DNA from: Rhinopithecus roxellana
Lineage: Eukaryota > Chordata > Mammalia > Primates > Cercopithecidae
DNA length: 64,000 bases
Assembly (NCBI RefSeq): GCF_007565055.1
Contig: NC_044570.1
Location: 15,219,602 to 15,283,601, forward strand
Direction: 5' to 3'
Shown here piece by piece: positions 1 to 16,846 of this stretch. The translations under genes and the position numbers were made by a program. Within the stretch, counting starts at the first letter, position 1. Each line of letters begins with the position of its first letter. The notes under the pieces are model-generated. The model was not told the DNA's origin. It ran no database searches and was given only the letters and a program-made list of their open reading frames with translations.

Positions 1-1340
1 GATAAGCCACCTCTTTTTCAGCATTTGCCACTTAAATTGGGCCCAATGGCTTAGGATGCATTTCAAGTGTGGGCCTGTTGATGCCTGAGTGTTTCCCATC
101 TGAAAGACAAAACTGCCCACAGTTTTTGTTTGTTTCTCTCCCTGCCCATGAACCTGCAACAATCCCTGGACACTACTGACTGGAATAGTTGCACTCGCTG
201 ACACAGCAGCAGAAACGCCTCCTGCTAAGAACCCACAACAGTCCTGTACCCTGATGATCGGAACAGTTGTGCTCACCAGTGCAGCAGCAGAAACACTACT
301 TTCCCTCCTAGACCACAAGGAAGATGAAGGAAGGTTGGATTTAGTGACTGTTACTGACACATTCTCAAAAATCTGCACCCTTGCCTGTCCTCCTAGAACA
401 CAAGGATGACCAAGAAGAATTGGATTTAATGGCCCTTACTAACCCATTCTCAAAAACCTCTTAGAGTCCTAAGCATTCTCCTGTTAGTATTGGGACTTTA
501 CCCCTGTCCTATAATGATGTTATGCCACAAAAATGGAGTGGAGGGCCATACCCTGAGGGAGGGAAGGGATCTCTAGAGTTGAAAGAGTGATGCCTTTTGT
601 CCTCACTTACATGAAAAGGAAGGATACAATTTCTGACGCTCCCCATGTCCTAGCTTCAGGAATAGCTTTTGTTAGGCCTGCTTGCCTGAGGAGGGATCTT
701 AAAATTCCAGATAGTCCCCCCTACAATGGGGTCTTGGGCAAAAATTATGTCTTTCTGATTGGTGAGTCCAAGTGCCTAAAGATGGTAACAGAGTCCTGAA
801 GTTTGTCCTAGAAATCATTGTGATAGGAGAAACTAGAAAAGGATCAGAGACAGGCAGTGGTTTTTAGAAGAAGGACTGGCCTCAGAGAAGAGAGGAAGTT
901 TGTCTGGCATGTATTAGGACCCAGGAGATGAGGGTCAGGATATATAGGATACATGGGTGAGTTTCACTTGGGCAACCTGACTTTGAGAGGTCCGTTTATG
1001 GCTGCAGAGTCAGAAAACTTGTCAGGACCCTGGAGCTGAAGGTCTTTCCACTCTGTCAACCCTCAGCTCAGTCCAGAAGTACAGGAAAAGTGGAAACTTG
1101 TTCCAAGTAAACCAATGCTCCAAACTCCAAAGAGTTAGGGTTTATTAGAGAGCCCTTTTCCAGAAGGCCTGACACCCGTGTCTTTAGTCTGGTGGCTGTG
1201 CTAATTGCTTTTAATTGGCCAACAGTTGTCTGGTATTTAGACCCCAAATTCTAAGAAAAAATAAGGCAGAATAGCAAGTGAAAGAGGTCCAATGGTACTC
1301 ACCTCTTGGCACTAGTTTATGATCCCTTTGTGGTCACCAA
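1..1340 (-). mobile_element. HERV-9-like provirus, internal leader (partial, runs off the left edge)
   Basis: Read on the minus strand, this follows directly from the 3' end of the LTR at about 1345 and begins with a candidate primer-binding stretch (TTGGTGACCACAAAGGGATC, reverse complement of about 1320-1339). Further in, around 420-560, it resembles the untranslated leader of HERV-9-type class I elements, including the stretch on tail-less 'cccaatactaacaggagaat' (minus). No gag or pol reading frame is visible here; the coding part would lie beyond position 1. Family assignment is from recognition, not a search. Confidence 0.5.
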
Positions 1341-1344
1341 TATG

Positions 1345-2330
1345 TGTCTGGAATTGGTTCCTTCCAATGGGTTCTTGGTCTCACTGACTTCAAGAATGAA
1401 GCTGCAGACCTTCATAGTGAGTGTTACAGTTCTTGAAGATGATGTGTCTGGAATTTATTCCTTCTGATATTCAGATATGTCTGGAGTTTCTTTCCTCTGG
1501 TGAGTTCATCGTCTCACTTGAGTTCAGGATTGAAGCCACAGACCTTCGCAGTGAGTGTTACAGTTCTTAAAGTTGTTTCTTCCTTCTGGTGGGTTCGTGG
1601 TCTTGCTAACTTCAGGAGGGAAGATGCAGACTTTCGCATTGAATGTTACATCTCATAAAGTTGGTGTGTCTAGAGTTGTTTGTTCCTCACTGGGGGTTGA
1701 TGGTGTCGCTGGCTTCAGGAGGGAAGTTGCAGATTTTCACATTGAGTGTTACAACTCATAAAGATTGTGCAGACCCAAAGAGAGAGTAAAAGTAAAAAGC
1801 TCTTTACAGTGAAAGTGGGGGGTAAGTGGTTTGCCTACTATAAGACTGGGCTTTGATAAAGACACAAAAGTAAATAAATGTCCTTAGTTGTCTTGGAGAA
1901 AGCATTACTCAGCTTGGCCCTGAACATTGGCCTGGGATTCATCAGGAGGTAAACTGATGATTCATAGATGCAACATACCTTGGCCTTCACCCTTGACCCT
2001 GGACCAAGTAGGGGCTGAAGTGAAATCTTGACCTGACACCTTGGCCTGATCACATGCTGAAGTGACGTTTCATGTCCAAGATAATTAAGGAACCTGGACA
2101 GAAAGTATAGGTAGGACAAAGTTTAACAAGTAAAAGAAGAAAGCTCTCCACATTAAATAGGGGGTCCATGAGAGTTTTGAAATATAAGGCTGGGTCTTAG
2201 ATTTTTATGTACTGGAAAGAGAGAAATGTTCTGAGTTGTATGTGGGCTATCTTGTAGAAAACACTAATCAGTTTGGTTCAGGACCTGACTTGGGACAAAT
2301 CAGAGGCTGAAGTAAAAGCATTGTCTGGGA
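1345..2330 (-). mobile_element. LTR12/HERV-9-like LTR (5' LTR of the minus-strand provirus)
   Basis: Positions 1345-1775 hold three or four diverged copies of a roughly 80-120 bp unit built around 'gttcntggtctcgctgacttcaggagg' and 'cgcagtgagtgttacagttc', which is the U5 subrepeat structure of LTR12-class LTRs read on the opposite strand. A segment near 1765-1800 (gcagacccaaagagagag) matches the adjoining R/U5 boundary. The U3 side above 1800 is degraded and its outer limit is uncertain. Confidence 0.6.
1787..2315. repeat. Diverged direct duplication, period about 335 bp
   Basis: 1787-1980 and 2125-2315 are two diverged copies of one sequence. Both run through AGTAAAAG-AAAGCTCT, ATAAG(G)CTGGG(C/T)TTGAT/AGAT, a shared 'cttggagaaa/cttgtagaaaacact' segment and 'GGCCTGGGATTCATCAGGAGG' versus 'tgacttgggacaaatcagagg'. 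They lie in the U3 side of the LTR-like element. Confidence 0.6.
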
Positions 2331-3825
2331 CACTGGGTCTGGAGCTTCTGCTGGAAAAACCAGAAGCTGAAGGGATGATTCAGAAACACTTGGCTCATAG
2401 TTCAAACCATGTACAAAATAGAAAAGTGTCCCAACAGAGTCCACTGGAGTCTACCATGTATCATGCCCACAAAGACAGAATTGTCTATTTTTTGAAGCTT
2501 GCTGATGATACAAATAACAAAAGTATTTCTACATTTGGTCTTGTTCCCCTATCTGTGCACCTGTGCATATGTCTTAGGCAAAAACCAGAAAGGAATTTTC
2601 ATATTCTTCCCTGTTTTCTTATTAGTGCAGCTCCGAACATATCTTTGGCTTTCCTCCTCTTCTAGTTCCCTAATAGGTGCCTACAACATCATTTTACAGG
2701 TTGTTTCTCCGCTTAAAAGAGTTTTACCTAGAAACCTTCCTAGTTTTCTGTTTTTTATTTCCTTCCACCTCATGAAGGTAATTTTAATGTGTTTTGTGCA
2801 TAAAACAAAGCTTGTGCTAAGGAATCTTCTGTGGAGTTTTCCACTTGTTTCATGTCCTCACTAAAGTTTCACATTGGAGTATATTTAAAGTTTTTGTATT
2901 GGCAATGTTCAACCTGCCCTTTTTTCTTTTAAAATTAACTACTTTGAAATAGGGAGTAAGTTGTTTTAATTCTTAGATCATTTGGTAGAATTCAACAGTT
3001 GAACACTCTGGCCCTCGGGTTTTCTTTTTAGTAGCTGTAAGATTGTGAAGTATGTTTGATGTTTGCATGTCTGATTTTCTGCATAGAAATACTGAGTTCT
3101 TTGGAATCTCCAAATTGCTGTCTTTTTATATGCTAATAACTGACAGCTTCAGGTTGGGGCTTGTCAATAAAAAGACAGATGCACGATTAGAGGGTCAGAG
3201 CTCTCAGGTTCACCCTGCATGATTTTGGAATGGGAGAGTTGGTGCAGGTACTGGCAGCGTCAGCCTATTTAGGGGGGCTGCTGAAAAAATGCCAGGTGCA
3301 GTGAGGCAGGGGCAGCCAGGGTTCTGCCCTCTATGAAGCTGATGGGAACAAAGAACAGGCAGAAGCCATACCCACAGCCAAGTGGTATTATTAGAAATCT
3401 TACCTGCTCAGGCTCAGTTGTAGCTGCTTAGTCACAGCTGCAGACTCAGGCATCCCTGTGTTTACTGGGGTCCGGAAAGCCATCCTTCCCAAAAAGTCTC
3501 TGAAATGCCTGCTCTCACTGTCTGGCCTCTCCTAGCTCCTACTTCCCCCGCTAATGTTGAAGAATTTTTTTGGCCAAGCCTAGGTGTTGTTATGACCTGA
3601 ACGGGTGTGCTTACATTTGAGGTTGTGCTGAAATAAAAATCATCTGCTACGTTGGTTTTCTCTAGTCTATGGACCTCAGGGAGCATAGGAGGCTCTAGAG
3701 TTGGGTAGGGATTAAGAGAAGCTTGGTATAGGCCTTCAGGTTTCTCTTTACAAAAACAGTCTTGGCACCATGAACTGTGTAGCAGGAGACAGGCCCCTAG
3801 GCAGAAAGATTCAGTTTCTCATTGA
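2331..3825. other. Unassigned intergenic DNA
   Basis: No gene, RNA or confidently named repeat was recognised. The right part (3220-3480) is moderately GC-rich and purine-rich and may be further retroviral U3 or internal sequence. The open frames in this stretch are short and show no family resemblance. Confidence 0.4.
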
Positions 3826-4900
3826 AACTCCATCTTTAATCCATGGATTTTCTGAAGACTGGGGTCCAAGCTGCATGTTCTAGAGATGAGGGTGAGAAGT
3901 TATGTCTCTTTCTGGGCTCCGCAATGGCCACCCACTGACCAATCAGCACAATATTTCTTCCCACTGAAGCTCCTGTGAACTCCAGAGTTAGGCAGATTGT
4001 GGATAACCTGCTTACGAAGTGGAGCTACCAACTGTGGGTCTCATCTCCACTGAGAGTTGTACACTTACTGGAATTACATGCCTGCAGTTAGATAGGTCAC
4101 TCCATTAAAGGCTGCAGAGATAGCTCAAAAAACTTCCTGTAGATAAAAGTTTGCCACTCTACATCTCCTCCTTACTGAGGGCTGCAGAGATGTCAGCACA
4201 ACCTGCCTGCAGATTGAAGCTCTTTACTCTGGTTCTTCTCTTCACTGAGTGTTGCACACATAAATGGGTGTCCTGCTTGTAAAAAGGAACTGCCCACTTT
4301 ACATCTCCTGCAAACTGTACTGTCACTCAATAAAGCATGTATTTATCATGATTATTTTTTAGTTGTTTACAAACCTCATTCTTCCTGGACATCACAGAAG
4401 GACTCAGGCCTGAATGGCAAAACTGACAAATTAGTAACACAAGCAGGGCTGAAACTCACAAACTCTCACTTGCCACATTGTTGCTTACCATAAAAAAAAA
4501 AAAAAAAAAAAAAAAAAGACAGCAAAGCTTTGAGCCTAAAAGAACTCAGACCTAAACTTTCCCAAGATAGAGTTGTGACACCCTTTTTGGGACTTTGCAG
4601 TTTCTGGCATTTCTAAGCTTCTGGATTCCACTGCATTCCCCAGTGCCTGCAGCTTGTGATACGCCAAATTCAGCCAAAGACCTTCAGGGAGCTGGCCCCT
4701 GTGTCATCTCCTGGACCTGCTCACCTCATCATAGCCAATGTGCCTAGTTGTGTGCAGTGGTTGGACTCAACAGTCACTCACTCATGCACCTATCTCTATG
4801 CCTGTGACAAAGGTCACATTGATCACCATTAGCCAGTGGATTACTTAATCATACCTACATAATGGAGCCTCCATAAAAACCCAAGAGTACAGGATTCCAA
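3826..4900. mobile_element. Degraded class I LTR with about 70-bp internal subrepeats
   Basis: Positions 4020-4320 contain four or five diverged units of the form 'gagctacccactctnnnnctcctctctactgagagttgcacac'. Downstream, 4555-4800 (gggactttgcagtttctggcat, then cctagttgtgtgcagtgg) matches the sequence at about 22950-23160, so the same LTR family occurs twice in this window. An LTR1/HUERS-P-like identity is possible but not established. A 25-base poly(A) tract sits at 4493-4517. Confidence 0.5.
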
Positions 4901-5865
4901 GAGCTTCTGGATAGCTGAACATGTAGCGTGTTCTAAGATATTGTGTGCACATAAAAGCAAACACCAGTAATTTTAAATGTCGCATATAGTGTACATATTT
5001 TTTCTTTGCTTTGAAAGAAATTTCTGCCTTTAATAATACATTCAGAATTTTAACTTATTAAATAGAATATATTCAAAGTTAACCCAAAAGTATATGTTGT
5101 AAACATTAACACTTAGATACTTCTACCAAAATGATTCCATGATTTACTAATATTGTACAAGTTTTGCTTCAGAGAGATAAAGATTTCTTCATGTTAACTG
5201 GGTAAAAACTAGAAATGTATAAAGAAAAAGACAGTGAATTGATATTTCAGCATACATTGTAACTTAGGTTCAGTTTGGGAGAATAATCATCAGTGAATTT
5301 TGTGTTGGAAATATGTATCCTAAAATAACTATCCTTTTAATTTAGAATTTTGTGTCTTTGTGGTATTTGTACCACTATAAATTGAAGGGCATCATCTCAG
5401 ATATTTCTGTGTCTCTATTTTGGAGAAATGAGCGCAGGCTGTGTCATACCCTGTTAAACTCTGCATTGTAGAATATAAAAATTAAAAAATAAATTATCTG
5501 TTTTTTGCTCATTCAGTGTACTAAATAAAAATTCTGGTTTTTTAATATAGAATAATTGCCATATATAAAAATTAGAACTTGAAAGAGCAGTCAAGTACTC
5601 ATCAGTCTGCTTTTATATGTGGGCTGGTATGTGCATAAAATTATGACATTTTGGCAAAGAAGCTGTTTCATTGTTTATTTTAAAGTTACAGTTACTTAAA
5701 ACTTCCTTGATAATATTAAATGAATAGCTTGGATATTCTTATTTCTCCTTCCAAGCCTTAGGTATAGGGGAAATTGTTTTGGGTTGTGAAGATGGCTTAG
5801 GCCATCTTGAAGCTAATGATGTCTTCTGCTTAGCTCAGTTATTGTGTCTAAGTAAACAGACTGAC
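4901..5865. other. AT-rich unassigned DNA downstream of the CDY-like pseudogene
   Basis: The stretch is AT-rich, without a recognised gene or well-defined repeat. It adjoins the stop codon of the minus-strand CDY-like pseudogene, so its right end probably represents the 3' untranslated or flanking region of that copy. Confidence 0.4.
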
Positions 5866-5867
5866 AA

Positions 5868-7785
<1,918 letters not shown>

Positions 7786-8285
7786 GAAGAAAGAGACAGA
7801 TTTGGGACAGTTGCTGTGCCAAATTTGTTTCAGTTGGGTCTTCACATACTTACATTTTTTCTGCCTCTGGCACTTTATCAGTTGCTGAGTATGGATGAGC
7901 TTCTTCCACTTTGTGACCACTGTTGTAGTAAAAGTTGTATTAAGGAACAGCTATGCTGTATACCTCAGGCTCTCCACAGTTACTGCCTGATGGGGTAGCC
8001 TGGGCTTGGTTTCACGATGCTAAGATAGCTGGCTTTTCAGGTAAGTGAATTCACCACTCCTACTCTTGTGTAGTGCAGAAAGCTTTCTACCTTTTCTACC
8101 TGCCTGTTACTCTTTCCTTTATGGTTGCTCTGACAATTACGTCGAACATTCTAAAGTTACATCATTGTTAAAGTTACGCTAATTGACTTTCAATAATATA
8201 TAAAACCCTTACTCTTGTATAGCCTGGCCCCCATTATTTTACTTATTGAGTTTTCAAAATTATACTTTTACACATTGAATGTAAA
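7786..8285 (-). other. 5' flank of the CDY-like pseudogene
   Basis: Upstream of the pseudogene start on the minus strand, no clear TATA box or conserved promoter was recognised. Part of it may be 5' untranslated sequence carried with the retrocopy. Confidence 0.35.
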
Positions 8286-8289
8286 AAAC

Positions 8290-8560
8290 ACGTTAGTGAT
8301 TATATATATATGTAATCACTATATATTATATAATATAATATATATATATTATATATTATATATATGTATAATATAATATATACATATTTATATATAATAT
8401 ATACATATATATGTATAATATAATATATACATATTTATATATAATATATACATATTTATATATAATATAATATATACATATTTATATATAATATATACAT
8501 ATTTATATATAATATAATATATACATATTTATATAATATAATATGTGTGTGTGTGTTTGA
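8290..8560. repeat. TA-rich microsatellite with higher-order units
   Basis: The stretch is almost pure A/T built from 'atatatacatatttatatataatat' type units that recur at roughly 25-45 bp, then ends in a short (GT)n run at 8543-8556. The recurring block shows that the expansion is more complex than a simple dinucleotide array. Confidence 0.9.
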
Positions 8561-8639
8561 AATTATGTGGAGAACCAGTTCTGGAGGTGCACATGTTAAA
8601 TTTTTATATATATATAAAAATTATTCATGTATTTATCTT

Positions 8640-9910
<1,271 letters not shown>

Positions 9911-11400
9911 TAATGCTGAAAAAGGGCATTTAAATATTAAAATGCTGTAAATATTTAACTCAGATTTTCTTTCCCTGTGATTGGCTCGGGTTTTGTTTAT
10001 TTATCATGTAGGCCCTTCCTGTCCTGGAAATTAGTCCTACTGAACTTCTTAGGTCTTCTTTGAGCCTGCACACATCTGGGGAAGATATGGTTAATACCCT
10101 TATTTATCATAACTTTTTATTTATATATGTTTATTTTTGAATGTTTTTGTACACAAATTTCTGACTTCTTAACAGGAAAAGAAGAAAAATTAGGAAAAAA
10201 TATTCTTTCTCTTTAAATATTCTTAAAGTTGCTCAAGCAGGAGGAGGAAAGGCCTGCAAAAGGTTTGGGTAGTGAAACAATGGCTATTCACGTATGTCAG
10301 GACCGCTATAATCAGAAGCAGAAATTGGTGCACAAGTCCTTCTGAGATTTAAAATGCAGGGTCCTTTCTGTTTATCACGGTTCTTGCAAGCTGCTCCAGA
10401 AGTATTTGCAAGGCAGCATACCACAGAGGTGGTTAATAAAGAATAAATAGCTGCTGTTTATCTATGCTATAAAATGAATAAAATTTAATTATTGTTTACT
10501 ATACAAATCTTTTTTGGAAGCTGTAAACCTTCAGGTAGACTCTGGGATTCCAAAAAAAATTGCATCATACCAATTCTGACCCTGCACCTATTGTATAGTT
10601 GAAGTGACAGATATATAGTGCTCTGGAGTCACTTGTCATGCTTTTCCCAGAACTTGTATCATCTTACTTTTGACCTCTGTGTTATTACACCTAAAGAAAG
10701 ACTTTCATAGAAATAACATAAATAAATTTTTCGTTATTTACATTTTTGCCAGTCTTTGTCTTTTTATGCATGAGTTCATATTTAAATTTATTACAAGTCA
10801 AACATTACTTATTCTGTGATTTAGTTCCTTGTTGGCAATATTTTAATTATTTTATTTCATCCTTATTCCTTGTTTGCTCATTTTAAAAATTTGGTTAATT
10901 TAGAAAAAATTATGTATTTTTTATATTATAGTTAGTTATAATTGGAACTTCAATGATTATTGTAAATTTAAAATAACCCACTTTTAAAAACACTAACTTG
11001 TTTCAATAACCTGAAGTTCAATTAAAATAATATAAAAATGTGCTGCTTTTTTGCTTTCCTATTCTTCTAAATTTATATTATTTTCTCATATTATATGTGT
11101 AAACAGTGAGTGCTCAGTAATACATAACTTTGCCAGGGTTGTAATAGTAATAGCAATTTTCTTTTAAAGAAGGTTAGTCACAAATTCTTTCAGCTTTCTT
11201 TATCTAGACATGTTTGCTTGAGTATCATTTTACCATTTATAGATTTCAAGTTTGATAGAAATTTTTTCTATTAAAACTTTGATATCCTACTGCCTTCTGA
11301 CTTCCATAGTTTCTAATGAACAATCATCCATTAATTTTAATCAAGGCTCATATGAACATAACAAATTGCTTATAACTTTCTGGTTTTACAATTTTCTTTG
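9911..11400. other. AT-rich DNA without recognised gene
   Basis: No open frame, RNA gene or repeat was confidently recognised. It may include very old L1 or L2 sequence. Confidence 0.4.
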
Positions 11401-12010
11401 TCTTAGCTCTTGACTGACTGTAATGTTTCTTGATGTGTCTATCGTTGACTATATTCTGGTTGAAGATTTAGATTTTTAATTACGTTTGGGAAATATTCAG
11501 CCATCTTTTTTTTTTCAGATTTTTTTTCCTCTTCTTTTACTGTAGACATGAGATGCCCATATTGCATGTATTGTTATAGCTCATGGTATTCTATTTACAT
11601 TTTAGCATTTTTTTAATTATTTTTTTTTTAACTCTCAGACTGGGTATTTCAGTTTTCATTTCTTAAAATTGACTGAATATTTTCCTGCTCAAGTGTGCTG
11701 TTAAAGTCCTTTATTTTAGATTTCCTTTCAGTCATTGTGCTCTTTATCTCAAATTTTTCTTTTTTTTAAATATTTTGTCTCACTGTTGCTCTCATGTTGT
11801 TCTTTCATCAATTCTGTGTCACTTTTCTTTAGCCCTACTTAAAACTGTTGTTTTAAATTCTTTATCTATAAAATTTGGTATATTTCAGTTTCTGCATTTA
11901 CTTTACCTTAGTCATATGTTTCTATTGGTTTTTACACTTTCGTTTTGCAGAAAACAATATTCAAAATGTCAAAATGTGCTAACTCTGAAATCTAGTTTTT
12001 CTTCATTCTC
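11400..12010 (-). mobile_element. Second old L1M-like 3' fragment
   Basis: The order of phrases (ggaaatattcagccat; gagatgcccatattgcatgtat; tgactgaatattttcctgctcaa; tttaaattctttatctataa) follows the reverse complement of the same L1M region as 8.9-9.7 kb, with strong divergence. Short frames inside it are relics of this element. Confidence 0.5.
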
Positions 12011-14885
12011 CAAGCTGCTTTCTTAGATGTTAAAAGCTTAGCTTGTGTTCCATTAGCATTTTGAATAAGAGCAATTTTAAAACTATCACTTTTTAAAAAT
12101 TAGATCTGTATCAACACTCTTCTTTAACTCTCAGGGGGATTGCTTATAATTGTGTCTTGGCCTTCACTTTCTTCTCACACTGAAACTATAGATAAACTTG
12201 AGAATTAACGCATATTGTTTTATATATTTTTGATAAAATTTTCCGTCGTGAATATAGACATGATTTTCTAAATCTTTCAGTACATTAAACTGCTTTTGAA
12301 TATTCAGATTTTTTCAAATAAAGATGTCTTCAATTTTTGATTTTTATATTGTCTGTCTATTGGATAAAAACTGTATTCTTTTTTCTCAGCAACTTACATA
12401 TTTATGACCAATTTCTGGCATTTTCAATGAAGAGTGAGTTCTGGGTTAGGCAAAACAGAAATAAAAGTATTTCATCAATTCTTCATGTATCCCCTAGATA
12501 CACTAGAAAAAAAACATAACACTTTAGCAAGTAAGGGCTTCTTTACTCCTTCCAGAAGCAGGATTCAGGGCTTCACATTGAAAATTTGGATTTCAATTTT
12601 GATAAGCCTTCATTTGTGCTTAGGAGATAGTATGCTAAATTTTAAAAAATTAACAATTTTATAATTGTGTCTCTTGATTACACGTTCACTTGGTTAATAT
12701 GAACTATTTATTTTCAAGTTTCAGGCTGTTTATGATAGGTTTAAGTTTTCTTTGAAGGGTTTGAAGCTGTTTTTGCTGCACTTTTCAAAAATTTGATCTA
12801 CAAAGCATTGATTTTTTTCTAATCTCGGTTTATTTTTATCTATGAGATTTGTGTTTTTATCTTAAAGTTGTTGTTTAAAATACTTAAATCATGTGTTATA
12901 CTTCCAATTTGGGATTTTAGATGTTAGGTTTTTGTGTTACTGGTTATGCTATGGAGTTTTTTATTTGTGTTTTATTAATTGAGGTTCTACATTCCACATA
13001 AAATATGTGAGACAAGATCAGTATAAAATACATTTTGGTTTTATATAAAACAAATGTACAGTAATTTGCTTAAAGGTGACTTTCAAGTAAATATCTAAAT
13101 AAGATAATAAGAAAATAATTATGTAAACACGCAGCAAGTTCAACAAGTATGATGATCCCTGGTGGAAGCCTGCTTAAGTTGTTAAAAAATAGTCAGGTCC
13201 CTGTGGCTGAAGCAGGTTGTAGAAGGAAAATAATTATGGATGATGAACTCATACAAGTAACAGATAGTCACTATGATTGTCTAGGGATTTTATAGGTTAG
13301 TAGATTACACTTTAGATTTCACTCTAAGCCGAGTTTATGACTTGAAGTGGAATTGGTAAGCTTGTTACTAGCATCTAGTACTGAAAGTTTAGAAATGCTG
13401 CTAAATATCCTAAAATCTAGAGTCTCAGGCACTTTTGAAAGATTAACACTGTTGAACAATCTCTCAAGAAAATTATTTAAAAAACACATGTTAAAATTAT
13501 TTGATATTATATTTGAAGATTTCTTAACTCAATCTTTTATTTCCTATATCAGAAGGATTTTAAAAAGCTTATGTCAAGTTTCATTGATTCAAGTTAGGTT
13601 AAGCATTAGTGAAGTGAAGTCAGCTAGCTAATCAATGATTACAAAGTAAACCATGTATTTCCTTATTCTCTCCTTTTTTCCCATTACTTTTTAAATATTT
13701 CTGTAAAACACTAATATAGAAAAATAAAACACTAGGCAGTCTCTATTTTGGGGGTACCAAGCGAGAAAAGTCAATCGATGGCATTTGGGATAGATCTAAT
13801 CTTGACTACAGCTTGAAGGCTCACATATTACACAGGCACACATGTGCAACGACACACTATATTACACATTCACACTGTGCATAAACCTTGTCTTATGATT
13901 TGAAAGTTGCTAAGATATTACAATAAGTAAGCCAAATAAAAACAAAGCTTTCAAAGATTATAGCTGGGGTTAGAGAAATTTTCCTTTTGCTAAAATTGTT
14001 GAGTAAAATAAATATTCAACTGTATTCTACGGCTTAAAAAATTATTTTATAGAAATTTGCATACCGGGCATCTTTTATCAGAATTATTTGTCTTCCATCA
14101 TGTTCTAAAATAATAAAAGATAAATACATTCACAAAATGCTTGTTAGACAATAAGATACAATAAAGATACATGAATTAGGAAATTAATGAAATATGAAAA
14201 AATATGTGAAAATATTAAGGTAAATCCAAAAAGGAGGTGAATTCATACAATGGAAAATCTTTTACGTTTGAATCAAAAATTTCAGAACATTCAGAATGTT
14301 AGTAGGTAGCAACATGGCAGTTATCCACATTTATAATGCTCAGGTTGTTCTCATTTGACACCTGAACTTTTGGCTGTGATCCTAGAAATTTCTCCACAAG
14401 AGAGAACTCATACCTGTATAGAGCTTGCTTTTTCTCCAGAATTAATAAATTGCTATTCAATGCCTAAACAGACAAGATGTATTTTTTTTTTCTTAATGTA
14501 CTAAGGGAGAGTTAAGCTATTTAGATAAATTCTTTGAAAAATACACACAGTGTGAAATCAAGGCATTAGTAGACATTAGATGGTGTATACAAGCTGACAT
14601 TTGTAGAAATGAAGTTATTCAGGCCAAACTTGTGGCACAAGAGGTATATTTATTGAAGCTTGTGCTTTACTTACTGATTTTTCAAAGTGCTGGCACTGTT
14701 TTATTATGATTATTGTTATTATTATTTGTAAAAGATATTTCACTGAGGCAGTGAGGTTATAGATTGCTTATATTTATGCCTGATTCAAATGGTTACATTT
14801 TACCATGATTACAGAATCAATTCCTAAATCTGTGTGAAAGTTTAATTGCTATTTCCTAAGAAAACATAATACACCCATATTCTTA
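12011..14885. other. AT-rich intergenic DNA, nothing recognised
   Basis: The sequence is AT-rich with poly-pyrimidine tracts and scattered short open frames. None has a recognisable domain, splice context or codon bias, so no gene is supported. A cluster of CA-containing short repeats lies at 13825-13880. Confidence 0.4.
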
Positions 14886-14901
14886 AAGAAATAAATTGTA
14901 T

Positions 14902-15318
<417 letters not shown>

Positions 15319-15639
15319 CTAGAGCACTGGCAGTAACTAAATAGAAAAATGAGTGCTTTTGGAGTGTTTGTTTTACAGAAACCAGAAGGAACCATTTAAA
15401 CCCAGACACCCACACACACATATATGTGAGTTTTTTGATATAGAATTAGTTTATTTTATCACTGTCAAATCAGTTGACTTAGTAAAAGAAGTTTTACCAT
15501 TTTAATATTTATTCAAATAGTGCTTTTTGAGAATACATACAAACAAACTGTATACTTTGCCATCCCTTTCTGTGTATATATATAGACACACACAAACACA
15601 TACACACACAGAGTGTAATATATACATATATGGGAGATT

Positions 15640-15997
15640 TTGAAGTATTAACTTATACGATCAAAATAGGCTGTCTGCAAGCTCAGGAGCAAGGAGAACA
15701 AGTCTGAGTCCCAAAACTGAAGTAGTTGGAGTCCAGTGTCCGAGGGCAAGGAGCTTCCAGCATAGGAGAAACATGTAGGCTTTGGAGGCTAGGCCCATCT
15801 CACCTTTTCCCATGTTTCTGTCTGCTTTACATTCACTAGAAGCTGATTTTATTGTACCCACCAGAATAACCTGGGTCTGTCTTCCCCAGCCCACTGACTC
15901 AAATATTAATCTGTTTTTGGAAAACACCCAAGAGATACAACCCAGATTAATACTTTGTATCCTCAATCCAACCAAATTGACACTAAGTATTAATCAC
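15640..15997 (-). mobile_element. ERV-L 3' LTR (MLT2-like)
   Basis: This matches the LTR at 21610-22030 over most of its length, for example 'aggctgtctgcaagctcaggagcaaggagaac' versus 'aggctgtcagcaagctgagaatcaaggagaac', and 'ttccccagcccactgactcaaat' in both. The outer end, which should carry TGTATTAGTC on the plus strand, is missing. With the other copy it brackets an ERV-L internal region on the minus strand. Confidence 0.85.
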
Positions 15998-16776
15998 TGA
16001 TCCATCCCTTGTCAATTTGAATCCATACACATTTTCTGAGATAATACATAATGTTCAAATAAAGACAAAAATTAGGTTATAATTACAAATACCATAATAC
16101 AAAAAAATAGGTAATATTTACACCTAGCATAATGGAACTATCTTTTCTACAACCAGGAACACTAATCTCTAACACAAACACTATTATGTAAAGTGACCTA
16201 TGCTCAAATGCTGATATGAAGTCAATATATCTTACGTCACATAATAAAAGGAAAGAAAAAAAGAAGATAATTTCTTACTACATGTGTATATATGTACAAA
16301 CTTTTTTTTTCAAAAAAAAAGGAAGAAATACTTAAGACAAAGTCCTCATTTCTGCAGCTGGTCATGTGTTTATAGCTGGTATGGATGACTAGCTTCTTCT
16401 ACTACCCTTTCTGTGCTTTCTTTGCCTTCAGCAAAGCAACTCAAGAGGTCGTGCTTTTTTGTTTGTTTGTTTGTATGTTTCTTTTTTTCTTTTTTCCTAA
16501 TGTGTGACGCAAACCTTAATTCCTGAGGGGACTTAACAATGTGTAGTTCTGTCAGGATTGGGCTGTTTTAGTTTCCCATTGACCTTAGTCACAGGTCGTG
16601 GTAATACTAAGACACATCCTAATGTATCTTCTGTATTCCATGCATACTTTTTCTTACCTAATTTGTGGAGCAGTAGACTGATATCCTCCTAATAGTTTGG
16701 ATCACTCACCTCAGTCAACACTGTAACTTCTTTCTTAGACTGTTAACTCAACAGAAGGAGAAGTCCAAAGTGTCCA

Positions 16777-16846
16777 GGTGGCAATCTTAACTTCCAGTTT
16801 GATGGAATCATTACTGTGTCTTCTGGTTGCAGCATTTCTCCCTTGG
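16777..16846 (-). pseudogene. dUTPase-like segment of the ERV-L remnant
   Basis: The minus-strand frame reads about 22 codons without a stop, including MIPSNWKLRLPPGH. This resembles the first conserved region of the dUTPase domain that ERV-L elements carry after integrase. The frame is not open beyond this stretch. Confidence 0.6.

Noticed and set aside
2273..2864. Two overlapping plus-strand frames of 121-130 codons
   Set aside because: They lie in degraded LTR-flanking DNA, overlap each other in different frames and resemble no known family.
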